Of a DNA stretch of 56,380 nt, positions 25,351-33,494 are shown one piece after another; position 1 is the first letter of the stretch; each line of letters opens with the position of its first letter. Source of the DNA: Nostoc favosum CHAB5714 (GTDB taxonomy: Bacteria; Cyanobacteriota; Cyanobacteriia; Cyanobacteriales; Nostocaceae); the NCBI RefSeq assembly GCF_020829495.1, contig NZ_JAIVFQ010000044.1, forward strand, positions 1 through 56,380, read 5' to 3'. A program made the position numbers and the translations under genes. The notes below the pieces were generated by a model that did not search any database, was not told the DNA's origin, and saw only the letters and a program-made list of their open reading frames with translations.

Positions 25351-28300
25351 ATGAACTTTGAACAAGGACTGGAAGTAGCAGATGAAGCAGTCTTTACCAA
25401 GGCTGGAACAAGGTTAAATCATGCTGAAATTGCCATTCTACAGGGTTCATGGCAAAACAGGACCTATGAGGAAATTGCCAAAGAAACAAGTTATTCGGTA
25501 ACTTACTTAAAGCAGACCGTGGGACCAAAGCTGTGGAAATTGCTGACAGAAGCTTTGGGTGAAAAGGTTACTAAGACCAACTTTAAATTAGCACTAGAGC
25601 GTCGGTGGCGTAGTACTTTGGACACGCCAAGTGTGAAAACCAGATTTGAAAATCAGTTTTCAGAAGACCGCCAGACTGAACAAGATTTAGAAAACGAAGT
25701 ACAACAAAATCAGTTCGCAATTCCTCGCACTGACTGCCAAGAAGCGATTAATGTCTCTGAGTTCTATGGACGTACTGAAGAAATCGCGCAATTAAAGCAA
25801 TGGATATTAACTGACCGTTGTCTCCAAGTAGCAATACTGGGCATAGGCGGAGTAGGTAAAACCGCCTTAACTGCAAAATTGGTACAACAAGTGCAGTCTG
25901 AATTTGAGTACGTGATTTGGCGAAGTCTAGGGAATGCCCCCCCTTTAGAAACCCTATTAGCTGAGTTAGTTGCCTTTGTGTCTAATTTTCAGAAAAGTAA
26001 AGCAGATATATCGCGGTTGCTCCATTATTTATGCTTTTCCCGTTGCTTGCTAATTTTGGACAACATGGAAACTATCTTAGATGCTAAAGAGACTGGGCAC
26101 TTTCGTGACGGTTACTCTAATTATGATGAATTGTTAAGGGTTATTGGAGAGAGTACACATAACAGTTGTTTAATTCTCACTAGTCGAGAAAAGCCTGATG
26201 CGATCGCTACTTACGAAGGAGAACATTTGAAAGTACGCTCTCTTAGGTTAAGTGGTTCAAAAGAAGCTGGGATTGGCTTACTCCATGCTAAAGGTATAGT
26301 AGGGAGTGAAGAACAAAAACAACAGCTGTGCGATCGCTACGGTAATAATCCACTAGCAGTAAAAATTGTTGCTACTTCAATTAACGATCTATTTGATGGG
26401 GACATTGAGGCTTTTGTGCAACAAGATACCTTTATCTTCAATGGAGTACGCAGACTACTCAATCAACAGTTTGAGCGCTTGCCACCTTTAGAAAAGGGTA
26501 TCATGTATTGGTTAGCGCTGAATCGTGAATGGACATCTTGTGGCGAGTTAGAGTCTGACTTAGTATCTATGGTGTCTCGCTTAAATTTATTGGAAGCACT
26601 AGCAAGCTTATGGAGACGCAGTTTTATAGAAAAGCGGTCTGGCAGCTATACACAACAACCTGTTGTGATGGAGTACGTGATAGAAAACTTCATTGAATTG
26701 TTTTGTGAAGAAATTGTAAAAGAGAAACCTGAATTACTACTTAACCATGCACTGATAAAAGTAACCGCGAAGGAATACATTAGAGAAAGCCAAATTCGCA
26801 TGGTTTTAGCTCCGATTGCCCGTCGGTTAGAAACGACTTTTGGGTCTAAAAAAAATCTCGAAGACAAACTGCATCGAATTTTAGTTAAGCTTCAAACCGA
26901 GTTTGTTACAAATGAATATGGCGGTGGAAATATTATTAACTTATTGATTCAAAGCCAAATTGATTTAACAAACTATGATTTTTCTAATTTAAAAATTTGG
27001 CAAGCAGACTTACGTCGGGCGAAATTACATCATGTCAATTTTCAAAACGCAGATTTAACTAAATCTATTTTTGCTGAAACCTTCGGAGGTATTTTATCAA
27101 TCGTCTTTAGCCCAGATGGTAAACTTTTAGCTATGGGTGATACAAATGGTGAAATCCACTTGTACCAAACTTTAGACTGGAAAAACTTTTTAACCTGTAA
27201 GGGTCACAACAACTGGGTTGTATCACTTGCTTTTAGTCCTGATGGCAGAAGAATTGCTAGCAGTAGTACTGACTGTACTGTGAAATGCTGGGATATCATT
27301 ACAGGCCAATGCCTTCAGTTTTTAGAAGGACATGAGAACGAGGTTTGGTCTGTCGCTTTTAGGTTAGATGGTGACATATTAGTGAGTGGTAGTGACGATC
27401 GCACAGTGAAGCTGTGGAGTGTATGTACTGGTCAATGCCTAAGAACCTTTCAAGAGCACACAAGCTGGGTATGCTCTGTCGCTTTCAGTCCTGACGGACA
27501 AAGAGTCGTCAGTGGTAGCGACGATCACACAATTAGGTTGTGGGATATTAATACCGGGGAATGTCTCCAAACTTTTCAGGGACACTGTGATGGAATAAGG
27601 TCAGTTACTGTTAGTCCTGATGGGCAGATGTTGGCAAGTGGTGGTGATGACCATATAGTAAAATTATGGGATATAAATACTGGCAAATATATTACAAGCT
27701 TTACAGGGCATTCCAGTGCAGTTTATTCGGTAAAATTTAGTGCAAAAGGAGATATTTTAGCCAGTGGTAGCAATGATAGCACGGTAAAGCTTTGGAATAT
27801 CCACGCCAATGAATGCCTGAAAACTTTATACGGACATTCCAGTCATATATTTTCAGTTGCTTTTAGTCCACAAGATGATTTGTTAGCAAGCGGTAGTGAA
27901 GATCAAACGGTAAAACTATGGAGTGTTCAAACTGGTGAATGCCTGAATACTCTACAAGGATATACCAGTCAATTACTCTCGATCGCATTTAGTCCAGATG
28001 GAAAGAAGCTAGCAAGTGGTAGCCGTGACTTTTCAGTTACATTATGGGATGTCAATACAGGTCAAGTATTACAAACTTTTCAGGGACATAGTGCGGCGGT
28101 GCGATCAGTTGCCTTTGATCCCCAAGGACAAACATTAGCAAGTGGCAGTGTCGATCAAACCGTAAAGTTATGGGATGTAAATACAGGTCAAGTATTACAA
28201 ACTTTCCAAGGGCATAGCGCTGCTGTTTGGTCAATTGCTTTTAATCCTCAAGGAACAATGCTAGCAAACGGCAGTGACGATGGAACCATAAAGTTATGGA

Positions 28301-28938
28301 ATGTAAATACAGGTCGAGCTTTACAAACTTTCCAAGGGCATAATGCTGCTATTTGGTCAATTGCTTTTAATCCTCAAGGAACAATGCTAGCAAGCTGCTC
28401 GTTAGATGGAACAATCAAATTATGGAATACCAGTACCAATGAGTGCGAAAAAATCCTGGAAGGACATACGAGTTGGGTTTGGTCAATTGCCTTTAGTCCT
28501 AATGGAGATTTAATCGCAAGCACCAGCCCAGATGGAACATTAAGGCTGTGGAGCGCCAAAACTTTTGAATGCTTGAAAATTTTACCGTTAAATACAGCTT
28601 GGTTGCAGTCAATAGCATTTAGCCCAGATAGCCGAATATTAGCAAGCTGTAGTCATGATTATACAGTAAAACTGTGGGATGTAAATACTGGGGAATGCCT
28701 CGAGTCTTTGCAAGGACACACTGCTAGGGTTTGGTCAGTTGTGTTTTCTCCTGATAATCAAATTTTGGCTAGCAGTGGTGAAGATGAAACAATTAGACTT
28801 TGGAGCGTTACAACAAGAAAATGCTTAAAAATATTAAAAACAGCACGTCCTTATGAACAAATGAATATAAAAAGAGTTAAAGGATTAACTTTTGCTACTA
28901 TTTCTACACTAAAATCATTGGGAGCGGTTACTCACTAA
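25351..28938 (+). CDS. NB-ARC / pentapeptide / WD40 sensor protein with N-terminal HTH
   Basis: About 1195 residues from the ATG at 25351; the frame also runs from a TTG at 25306. The N-terminal 90 residues (LNHAEIAILQGSWQNRTYEEIA and onward) match the helix-turn-helix domain found on vWA/MoxR-associated and related cyanobacterial proteins. An NB-ARC NTPase follows: GIGGVGKTALT P-loop, CLLILDNME, LILTSREKP and YGNNPLAVKI. Next is a short pentapeptide-like stretch (LRRAKLHHVNFQNADLT), then about 14 WD40 blades with SPDG, LASGS and VKLWD signatures, some nearly identical (28040-28400). It is a STAND-type sensor, possibly for signalling or defence. Its link to the neighbouring alkaloid genes is not shown. 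Confidence 0.9.
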   Translation: MNFEQGLEVADEAVFTKAGTRLNHAEIAILQGSWQNRTYEEIAKETSYSVTYLKQTVGPKLWKLLTEALGEKVTKTNFKLALERRWRSTLDTPSVKTRFENQFSEDRQTEQDLENEVQQNQFAIPRTDCQEAINVSEFYGRTEEIAQLKQWILTDRCLQVAILGIGGVGKTALTAKLVQQVQSEFEYVIWRSLGNAPPLETLLAELVAFVSNFQKSKADISRLLHYLCFSRCLLILDNMETILDAKETGHFRDGYSNYDELLRVIGESTHNSCLILTSREKPDAIATYEGEHLKVRSLRLSGSKEAGIGLLHAKGIVGSEEQKQQLCDRYGNNPLAVKIVATSINDLFDGDIEAFVQQDTFIFNGVRRLLNQQFERLPPLEKGIMYWLALNREWTSCGELESDLVSMVSRLNLLEALASLWRRSFIEKRSGSYTQQPVVMEYVIENFIELFCEEIVKEKPELLLNHALIKVTAKEYIRESQIRMVLAPIARRLETTFGSKKNLEDKLHRILVKLQTEFVTNEYGGGNIINLLIQSQIDLTNYDFSNLKIWQADLRRAKLHHVNFQNADLTKSIFAETFGGILSIVFSPDGKLLAMGDTNGEIHLYQTLDWKNFLTCKGHNNWVVSLAFSPDGRRIASSSTDCTVKCWDIITGQCLQFLEGHENEVWSVAFRLDGDILVSGSDDRTVKLWSVCTGQCLRTFQEHTSWVCSVAFSPDGQRVVSGSDDHTIRLWDINTGECLQTFQGHCDGIRSVTVSPDGQMLASGGDDHIVKLWDINTGKYITSFTGHSSAVYSVKFSAKGDILASGSNDSTVKLWNIHANECLKTLYGHSSHIFSVAFSPQDDLLASGSEDQTVKLWSVQTGECLNTLQGYTSQLLSIAFSPDGKKLASGSRDFSVTLWDVNTGQVLQTFQGHSAAVRSVAFDPQGQTLASGSVDQTVKLWDVNTGQVLQTFQGHSAAVWSIAFNPQGTMLANGSDDGTIKLWNVNTGRALQTFQGHNAAIWSIAFNPQGTMLASCSLDGTIKLWNTSTNECEKILEGHTSWVWSIAFSPNGDLIASTSPDGTLRLWSAKTFECLKILPLNTAWLQSIAFSPDSRILASCSHDYTVKLWDVNTGECLESLQGHTARVWSVVFSPDNQILASSGEDETIRLWSVTTRKCLKILKTARPYEQMNIKRVKGLTFATISTLKSLGAVTH

Positions 28939-28994
28939 AAGTATGTGTAAAGATAAGCAAATCTAATACAATACTGCTCGTTTAAGCAAAACTT

Positions 28995-29027
28995 AGAAAC
29001 CCGGTTTTTGTGAGAAACCGGGTTTCT
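28995..29027. terminator. Perfect 13-bp hairpin between convergent genes
   Basis: AGAAACCCGGTTT pairs with AAACCGGGTTTCT across a 7-nt loop. It sits between the end of the plus-strand WD40 gene and the end of the minus-strand peptide genes, and so could stop transcription in both directions. The same gaaacccggtttc motif is a common dispersed repeat in cyanobacteria, and no long T-tract follows. Confidence 0.6.
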
Positions 29028-29064
29028 TGCCCCTCAACTATCGTTAAGGCACAAGTATTAAAAT

Positions 29065-29241
29065 TTAATAAGCATTGAATTCCATGTCACTGGGTAAACC
29101 GTGAATGAATTCAGTGCTTAAAAGGCTTTCCAATTCATCAATTTTGTTGCCATCTAATGTGTTCTGACTAATTTCCAACAGGTGATTTTTGAAATCCTCA
29201 GTGGAAGATTGCTGTTTGGGAGAGATGTTTACTGTAATCAT
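29065..29241 (-). CDS. Small peptide, copy 1 (candidate modified-peptide precursor)
   Basis: 58 residues from the ATG at 29241, which has AAGGA about 10 bases upstream; the longer frame to 29298 lacks such a site. It begins MITVNISPKQQ, has an acidic, helix-prone middle (TEDFKNHLLEISQ, KIDELESLLSTEF) and ends GLPSDMEFNAY. A leader-like helix followed by a Gly and a short tail with a C-terminal Tyr resembles ribosomal peptide precursors, but I do not recognise the family. It is third in the run behind the diiron-type protein. Its amino-acid sequence is identical to copy 2. Confidence 0.7.
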   Translation of the reverse strand: MITVNISPKQQSSTEDFKNHLLEISQNTLDGNKIDELESLLSTEFIHGLPSDMEFNAY

Positions 29242-29330
29242 GGCTTTGTTTTCCTTAAAGTTATACAATGAGTAGTCAGCAATACTGGCTGTTGGCAATC
29301 TAGGTTAGTTTACAGAAAGACAAGCTAAGT

Positions 29331-29507
29331 CTAATAAGCATTGAATTCCATGTCGCTGGGTAAACCGTGAATGAATTCAGTGCTTAAAAGGCTTTCCAAT
29401 TCATCAATTTTGTTGCCATCTAATGTGTTCTGACTAATTTCCAACAGGTGATTTTTGAAATCCTCAGTGGAAGATTGCTGTTTGGGAGAGATGTTTACTG
29501 TAATCAT
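29331..29507 (-). CDS. Small peptide, copy 2
   Basis: Identical in amino-acid sequence to copy 1 and starting at the equivalent ATG behind the same AAGGA site. Keeping the frame, ribosome site and C-terminal tail in every copy argues that the repeated unit is a functional gene rather than junk. Confidence 0.7.
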   Translation of the reverse strand: MITVNISPKQQSSTEDFKNHLLEISQNTLDGNKIDELESLLSTEFIHGLPSDMEFNAY

Positions 29508-29596
29508 GGCTTTGTTTTCCTTAAAGTTATACAATGAGTAGTCAGCAATACTGGCTGTTGGCAATCTAGGTTAGTTTACAGAAAGACAAGCTAAGT

Positions 29597-29773
29597 CTAA
29601 TAAGCATTGAATTCCATGTCGCTGGGTAATCCTTGGGTGAATTCAGTGCTTAAAAGGCTTTCCAACTCATCAATTTTGTTGCCATCTAATGTGTTTTGAC
29701 TAATTTCCAACAGGTGATTTTTGAAATCCTCAGTGGAAGATTGCTGTTTGGGAGAGATGTTTACTGTAATCAT
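29597..29773 (-). CDS. Small peptide, copy 3 (closest to the diiron gene)
   Basis: The same 58-residue peptide with two changes just before the tail: FTQGLPSDMEF here against FIHGLPSDMEF in copies 1 and 2. The Gly and everything after it are unchanged. Upstream it lacks the duplicated spacer of the other copies and lies 73 bp after the diiron-type gene, so it is probably the ancestral copy and co-transcribed with that gene. Confidence 0.7.
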   Translation of the reverse strand: MITVNISPKQQSSTEDFKNHLLEISQNTLDGNKIDELESLLSTEFTQGLPSDMEFNAY

Positions 29774-29846
29774 GGCTTTGTTTTCCTTGAATTTGTTTTG
29801 AAAATTACAACACTTAAACATTATCTAAACTGTCTAAAGCTTTTGA

Positions 29847-30692
29847 TTATGCCGTTAGTGACTTGCAATTGAATTTTGCTTGCATATGTGCTGGTAACTC
29901 TAACGGTTTCAATATGTGCTGAAGTTCTTCATTTGAGATGTAACCATCTTTAGGTGGGGTAAAGCGTAACAATGCAGTTTTATAACAAGCTTCCGCTATA
30001 TGATTGCGCTCGCGCTCACTAAGCTGTGCAACAACTTCAATTATCTCTTCTACATGCTTAATTTCAGCACCAACAGCGGTGTGTACGCGCAGCCAACGTG
30101 TAGCACAAATATTTGGTGGTAGTAAAGCTTCTACACTCTGGATATACTTTTCTCCTTGAAATGTCCCAAGACGTTCACTTGCATAAGCATGACCAACACA
30201 ATCAATTGGATTTGAAGCTTGTACACTTCGGGTTAAAGAATCTACTAAGGATGTGGCAGCAGATGGAACTAATGCTTGCACAACCGCAATAGGATCGTAT
30301 CCCATTGATTGAATATCAAGCAGAGCAAGACGGTCATGACCTGCTTCTTCTTTGGCTTTCTGTGCCGCCCATTGTGCTAAATTCTGACGACCAGATGCAG
30401 CAAAGCGTTGGGCTGCTTCTTCCATTAATCTCGAAGTATAACGGCTTGAGTGGTAGGCACCTGCTAGACGCCATACCCAACGTGTACGAGTTAAAGCAGG
30501 CGGCTTGCATTTGAACTGCACTGTGTGCCAAGCATACACTATTGAACTATCCAAAAGCTTTCGTGTTTTAACTATATCTGTGTCATTTGCAGAATTAGGT
30601 TGATGAACCCAAGCATGAGTGTCAATGTTCGGTGTTACACCGTTAGGCATAGTAGATGTTGAACTAACATCTACTAACAAGGAATTATGCAT
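29847..30692 (-). CDS. Four-helix diiron-type protein (ferritin-like or HDO fold), function unknown
   Basis: 281 residues. Metal-ligand candidates follow the diiron carboxylate pattern Glu, ExxH, Glu, ExxH: E91/E92 in LMEEAAQRF, E116 and H119 in EEAGHDR, E173 in YASERLG, and E210 and H213 in GAEIKHVEE. Spacing is like that of aldehyde-deformylating oxygenase and other four-helix diiron enzymes; a haem-oxygenase-like diiron oxidase is the alternative. The first 50 residues are unlike the core. It is the first gene of a probable operon with the three peptide genes, making a peptide-modifying oxidase one hypothesis. AetD, the nitrile-forming enzyme of aetokthonotoxin, is also a diiron protein, so acting on a halogenated tryptophan is a second hypothesis. 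Confidence 0.65.
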   Translation of the reverse strand: MHNSLLVDVSSTSTMPNGVTPNIDTHAWVHQPNSANDTDIVKTRKLLDSSIVYAWHTVQFKCKPPALTRTRWVWRLAGAYHSSRYTSRLMEEAAQRFAASGRQNLAQWAAQKAKEEAGHDRLALLDIQSMGYDPIAVVQALVPSAATSLVDSLTRSVQASNPIDCVGHAYASERLGTFQGEKYIQSVEALLPPNICATRWLRVHTAVGAEIKHVEEIIEVVAQLSERERNHIAEACYKTALLRFTPPKDGYISNEELQHILKPLELPAHMQAKFNCKSLTA

Positions 30693-30825
30693 AGTCAGTC
30701 TCCTAATCTAAATTAGGTGGATTACAAAAAATGGCAGGTAAACTTTTCATACTTCTATAATTTCGCTATCTGCTCGTAGAGCTTACTTGACTGATACGAG
30801 GGCGAATTGTCGAAAAATGAAAAAT

Positions 30826-30906
30826 GTTTCATAAGTAGGTCGGCTTGGCTTTCAAAGCTGACTTTTTATTACACAATTTAGCTGGTTTTACACCTACTTA
30901 TGAAAC
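30826..30906. repeat. 15-bp perfect inverted repeat upstream of the diiron/peptide operon
   Basis: GTTTCATAAGTAGGT (30826-30840) pairs with ACCTACTTATGAAAC (30892-30906) around a 51-bp centre that itself has small stems (ggctt/aagct type). It lies about 135 bp upstream of the diiron gene start. It could be a foldback element or a structured leader. Confidence 0.6.
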
Positions 30907-31268
30907 CGGATTTTACAACAGTTCTTTTTTCATCAAAAAATGTAATTTAGAGAGCTAATTTTGATGAATATTTACTGGGTTGTGAGAAATCCTGGCTAAA
31001 CCCAAATAATTACTTTTGCAAAAATTGTTCCAATTGATAACATGGTATTTAACAAGCGCAGATTAACTTAATTCTAACTACTCTTTTAAGCAACCTCTTA
31101 CTTCTAAATCAGACTAACAATGAAAAATTATGAAAACTATTTGGAAGATAAATTGGTAAAATTTTTTTGAAATGTTTTTCCAAATCAAGCCTCTAATCCT
31201 ATATCAGTGAAAATTTGGATAACTATGAAAAATACAACACCCCGACCCAATACTTTTCGGTTAAAGGG

Positions 31269-31319
31269 TAAAGGGGAAGGGGGAAAGGGAAAGAAAAAAC
31301 CTTTCCCCCTTCCCCTTTA
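31269..31319. repeat. 20-bp perfect polypurine/polypyrimidine hairpin
   Basis: A purine arm (taaaggggaagggggaaagg) at 31269-31288 is followed by an 11-nt A-rich loop and its exact complement at 31300-31319. Strong hairpins of this kind with purine arms are dispersed in cyanobacterial genomes. It may also act as a terminator or insulator between the flanking operons. Confidence 0.65.
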
Positions 31320-31503
31320 ACCTTTTCCCAGACCCGATTCCGAATTAAAAATGCAAAACCCGAGAAGTATTGCACCCCGACCAACTTGCTTTAAATAATT
31401 TCTCTTATCTGCTCCTGGACTGCATCTCAAGGATTAGCAAGCAAAATTCTAAAGTTTTCATATTTTTTTGATTCTTGCCTGATATAAGAGTAAGGTCAAT
31501 TGA

Positions 31504-31686
31504 AGAAGGCAGAGGCCAGAAGGAACAAGACACTTATAGGATTCAGACCCCTCCTGTCTTGGAGCCACTAAACTCTTGTTTAGTGGGGGTCTTAAACCCA
31601 AGTTCACTTTGGTCACGGGCTTCAGTGCAGGAGTCAGAATTCCATAAAAGCCTTCTGCCTTCAGCAAGACCTGCCCTCTGCCTTTC
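31504..31686. repeat. Composite dispersed foldback repeat
   Basis: The outer arms are gaaggcagaggc-like (31504) and ccttctgcc / ccctctgcc (31651-31686). An inner 9-bp hairpin, CCACTAAAC-tctt-GTTTAGTGG, lies at 31565-31586. Related units occur at 1450 and 48110. It looks like a non-autonomous foldback repeat, and short reading frames on both strands here are products of the repeat. Confidence 0.5.
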
Positions 31687-31756
31687 CTGATAAAGCAGTG
31701 CTTATAACTGTGCTGCTGTGTTGTGTCTACTGTATTATTCTTTGGTAAAAGCTTTT

Positions 31757-32509
31757 ATGGATGATCAGGATGAGCGCCTACGCCAATTGATAGCAGCAGT
31801 TTGTCAACACCCAGACGGCAGCCGGGAATGGCGAAAATCTATGAGTCGGCTTCTAATTTTAATTCAAGGACTACCGGAATTTAGAAAATACTCAAGCATG
31901 GACTGCCCCAATCACTTTTTAGATGCCTTAAACCAAAGTTTGGAGTGGTTGAGCTACAATATCAAAAATTTTCAGCCACGTACATCTTCAGTGCGATCTG
32001 ATTTAGTAAAATGGCTTAAAACCTACCTTTACTGGCGCATCAAAGATTTAAATTTACCATCTTCCTCCCGAGGAAAAAGATTTCATCTTTCCTTGGATGA
32101 AAGCATTTTGGATGCTGACACAGAGATAACAACTTGGTTAGAACGAGTGTCAGAACAAGGACAACTATTAGGAACACCATCTAACCCGTATGTTCTAAGC
32201 GGACTAGAAATTTATCTTGAACAATTACAACAGGAGTCACAACAATGCTTAGTAGCCAATTTAGCAATTTACATTGAACAAGATCCAGACAAGCAACTAC
32301 GAAACTGTTATCCTCGAAAACATCCCGAATGCAATTGTCAAGTACTCAGTCAAAGGTTGCTGTTCATATTTAAGAATCCACCAGATAAGCTTACTGATAT
32401 TGCTCGTGAGTATCAAATCAATTACCAAACTTTAGTATCCTACTGGAAATTAAAAGCAATACCGCTCCTGCAAGAAGTTGCCATTCAACTCGGATATCAA
32501 TCTAATTAA
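31757..32509 (+). CDS. Putative sigma-70-like regulatory protein
   Basis: About 250 residues from the ATG at 31757; the frame is open from a GTG at 31718. The C-terminal segment KLTDIAREYQINYQTLVSYWKLKAIPLL resembles a region-4 helix-turn-helix, and the central LVKWLKTYLYWRIKDL segment resembles region 2, but a canonical sigma signature is not plain. It ends 5 bp before the DUF1822 gene, so the two are coupled. I recall similar small sigma-like genes leading DUF1822/CHASE2 operons in filamentous cyanobacteria. It may control expression of the secretion locus downstream. Confidence 0.55.
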   Translation: MDDQDERLRQLIAAVCQHPDGSREWRKSMSRLLILIQGLPEFRKYSSMDCPNHFLDALNQSLEWLSYNIKNFQPRTSSVRSDLVKWLKTYLYWRIKDLNLPSSSRGKRFHLSLDESILDADTEITTWLERVSEQGQLLGTPSNPYVLSGLEIYLEQLQQESQQCLVANLAIYIEQDPDKQLRNCYPRKHPECNCQVLSQRLLFIFKNPPDKLTDIAREYQINYQTLVSYWKLKAIPLLQEVAIQLGYQSN

Positions 32510-32514
32510 CAGCC

Positions 32515-33474
32515 ATGAGTAGCACAGAAACACCTTGCTTAAAAATTACACTTGGACAAGAAGCTCATGCCATTGCCCGCCAGTTTGCTGTTGAACAAAC
32601 CACGCCTCAAAAAGGGAAACAAATATATTTGAATACACTAGCAGTTTATGCTGTTTACAGTTACCTGAAATGGCTGTGGATTGATACTGCTCTAGAAGAA
32701 GGTGATAGTTGGCATCCTCTTAAACGAGCTTTATTTGATGTTGCCGATCTAGTTCTTCCCAACATTGGTAAGTTAGAGTGTCGTCCAGTTCAACCTGGTG
32801 AAACAGTAATTTTCCTACCACCTGAAGTGATGGAAAATAGAATTGGTTATGTGGCTGTCCAGTTTAGCGAGCAGTTAAATGAAGTGCAGTTGTTGGGATT
32901 TGTTAAAAGAGTTAATATTCCTTCTGATTGGCAGCAAATACCACTAGCAAGCCTCAAACCCCTTAATTTCCTCTTCGACTGTATTCCTGACGCTGTTGCT
33001 CACCCTGCACTCAGTGCTAGCCAAATACGGGTAAATTTAAACCAATGGTTCGAGAATTTGTTTGAAAATAGTTGGATGGCTCTAGAAGAAGTTTTCAGCA
33101 GTATAAATGATAAAAAGTTTGCCTTAAGAACTATTTCATCAAAGCGTGAAGGCAATGTAGCACGAGCAAAAATAATAGATTTGGGATTACAAGTTGGAAA
33201 TCAATCTGTAGTGCTGCTAATAGCGATCGCACCTTATTCTGAAGATAAAGTAGAAATACTAGTACAATTACATCCATTAAACGGAAAAACTTATTTGCCA
33301 TCTAACCTGAGGCTGAATTTACTATCAGAATCAGAAGAAAATATCCAAGAAGTTGTATCACGAAGTAATGATAATTTTATTCAATTAAAGCGATTTAGAG
33401 GGTATTCTGGAGAAGGCTTTAATATACAAGTGTCTAATGGTGATTTCACAATTAAAGAGGCTTTTGTCATCTGA
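32515..33474 (+). CDS. DUF1822 family protein
   Basis: 319 residues. The N-terminal half is typical of DUF1822: an ITLGQEAHAIARQFA opening, LNTLAVYAVYSYLKWLWIDT near residue 40, and the GKLECRPVQPGE segment. The C-terminal half is less conserved. Function is unknown. The family occurs in cyanobacteria next to sigma-like and CHAT/CHASE2 genes, as here, with 5 bp and 20 bp gaps on either side, so it is part of one operon. No signal peptide or membrane segment is evident, so it is probably cytoplasmic. Confidence 0.8.
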   Translation: MSSTETPCLKITLGQEAHAIARQFAVEQTTPQKGKQIYLNTLAVYAVYSYLKWLWIDTALEEGDSWHPLKRALFDVADLVLPNIGKLECRPVQPGETVIFLPPEVMENRIGYVAVQFSEQLNEVQLLGFVKRVNIPSDWQQIPLASLKPLNFLFDCIPDAVAHPALSASQIRVNLNQWFENLFENSWMALEEVFSSINDKKFALRTISSKREGNVARAKIIDLGLQVGNQSVVLLIAIAPYSEDKVEILVQLHPLNGKTYLPSNLRLNLLSESEENIQEVVSRSNDNFIQLKRFRGYSGEGFNIQVSNGDFTIKEAFVI

Positions 33475-33494
33475 CATTTTTTTGTCGGAGTGTA

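Larger units (their letters stand above)
29065..29789 (-). repeat. Three tandem repeats of a peptide gene, 266-bp period
   Basis: Units begin at 29065, 29331 and 29597. The first two are identical over the full 266 bp by eye except for one silent change (an AGT/AGC Ser codon). The third matches through the gene and its ribosome site and then diverges upstream near 29789. The high identity shows recent duplication or gene conversion. Confidence 0.9.
30693..31756. other. 1-kb gene-free region with foldbacks
   Basis: No convincing gene. It holds the 15-bp inverted repeat at 30826-30906, the polypurine hairpin at 31269-31319 and a composite dispersed repeat at about 31504-31686. It should contain the promoters of the minus-strand diiron/peptide operon and of the plus-strand sigma-like operon. 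The short reading frames here follow the repeats and look accidental. Confidence 0.6.

Noticed and set aside
29065..29298. Longer 77-residue version of the small peptide starting MPTASIADYS
   Set aside because: The upstream ATG lacks a ribosome site, the third copy does not conserve that leader, and AAGGA precedes the internal ATG in all three copies.
31458..31690. Two overlapping short frames in the intergenic foldback repeat
   Set aside because: Their residues come from the ggcagagg/cctctgcc repeat and no conserved protein is recognised.
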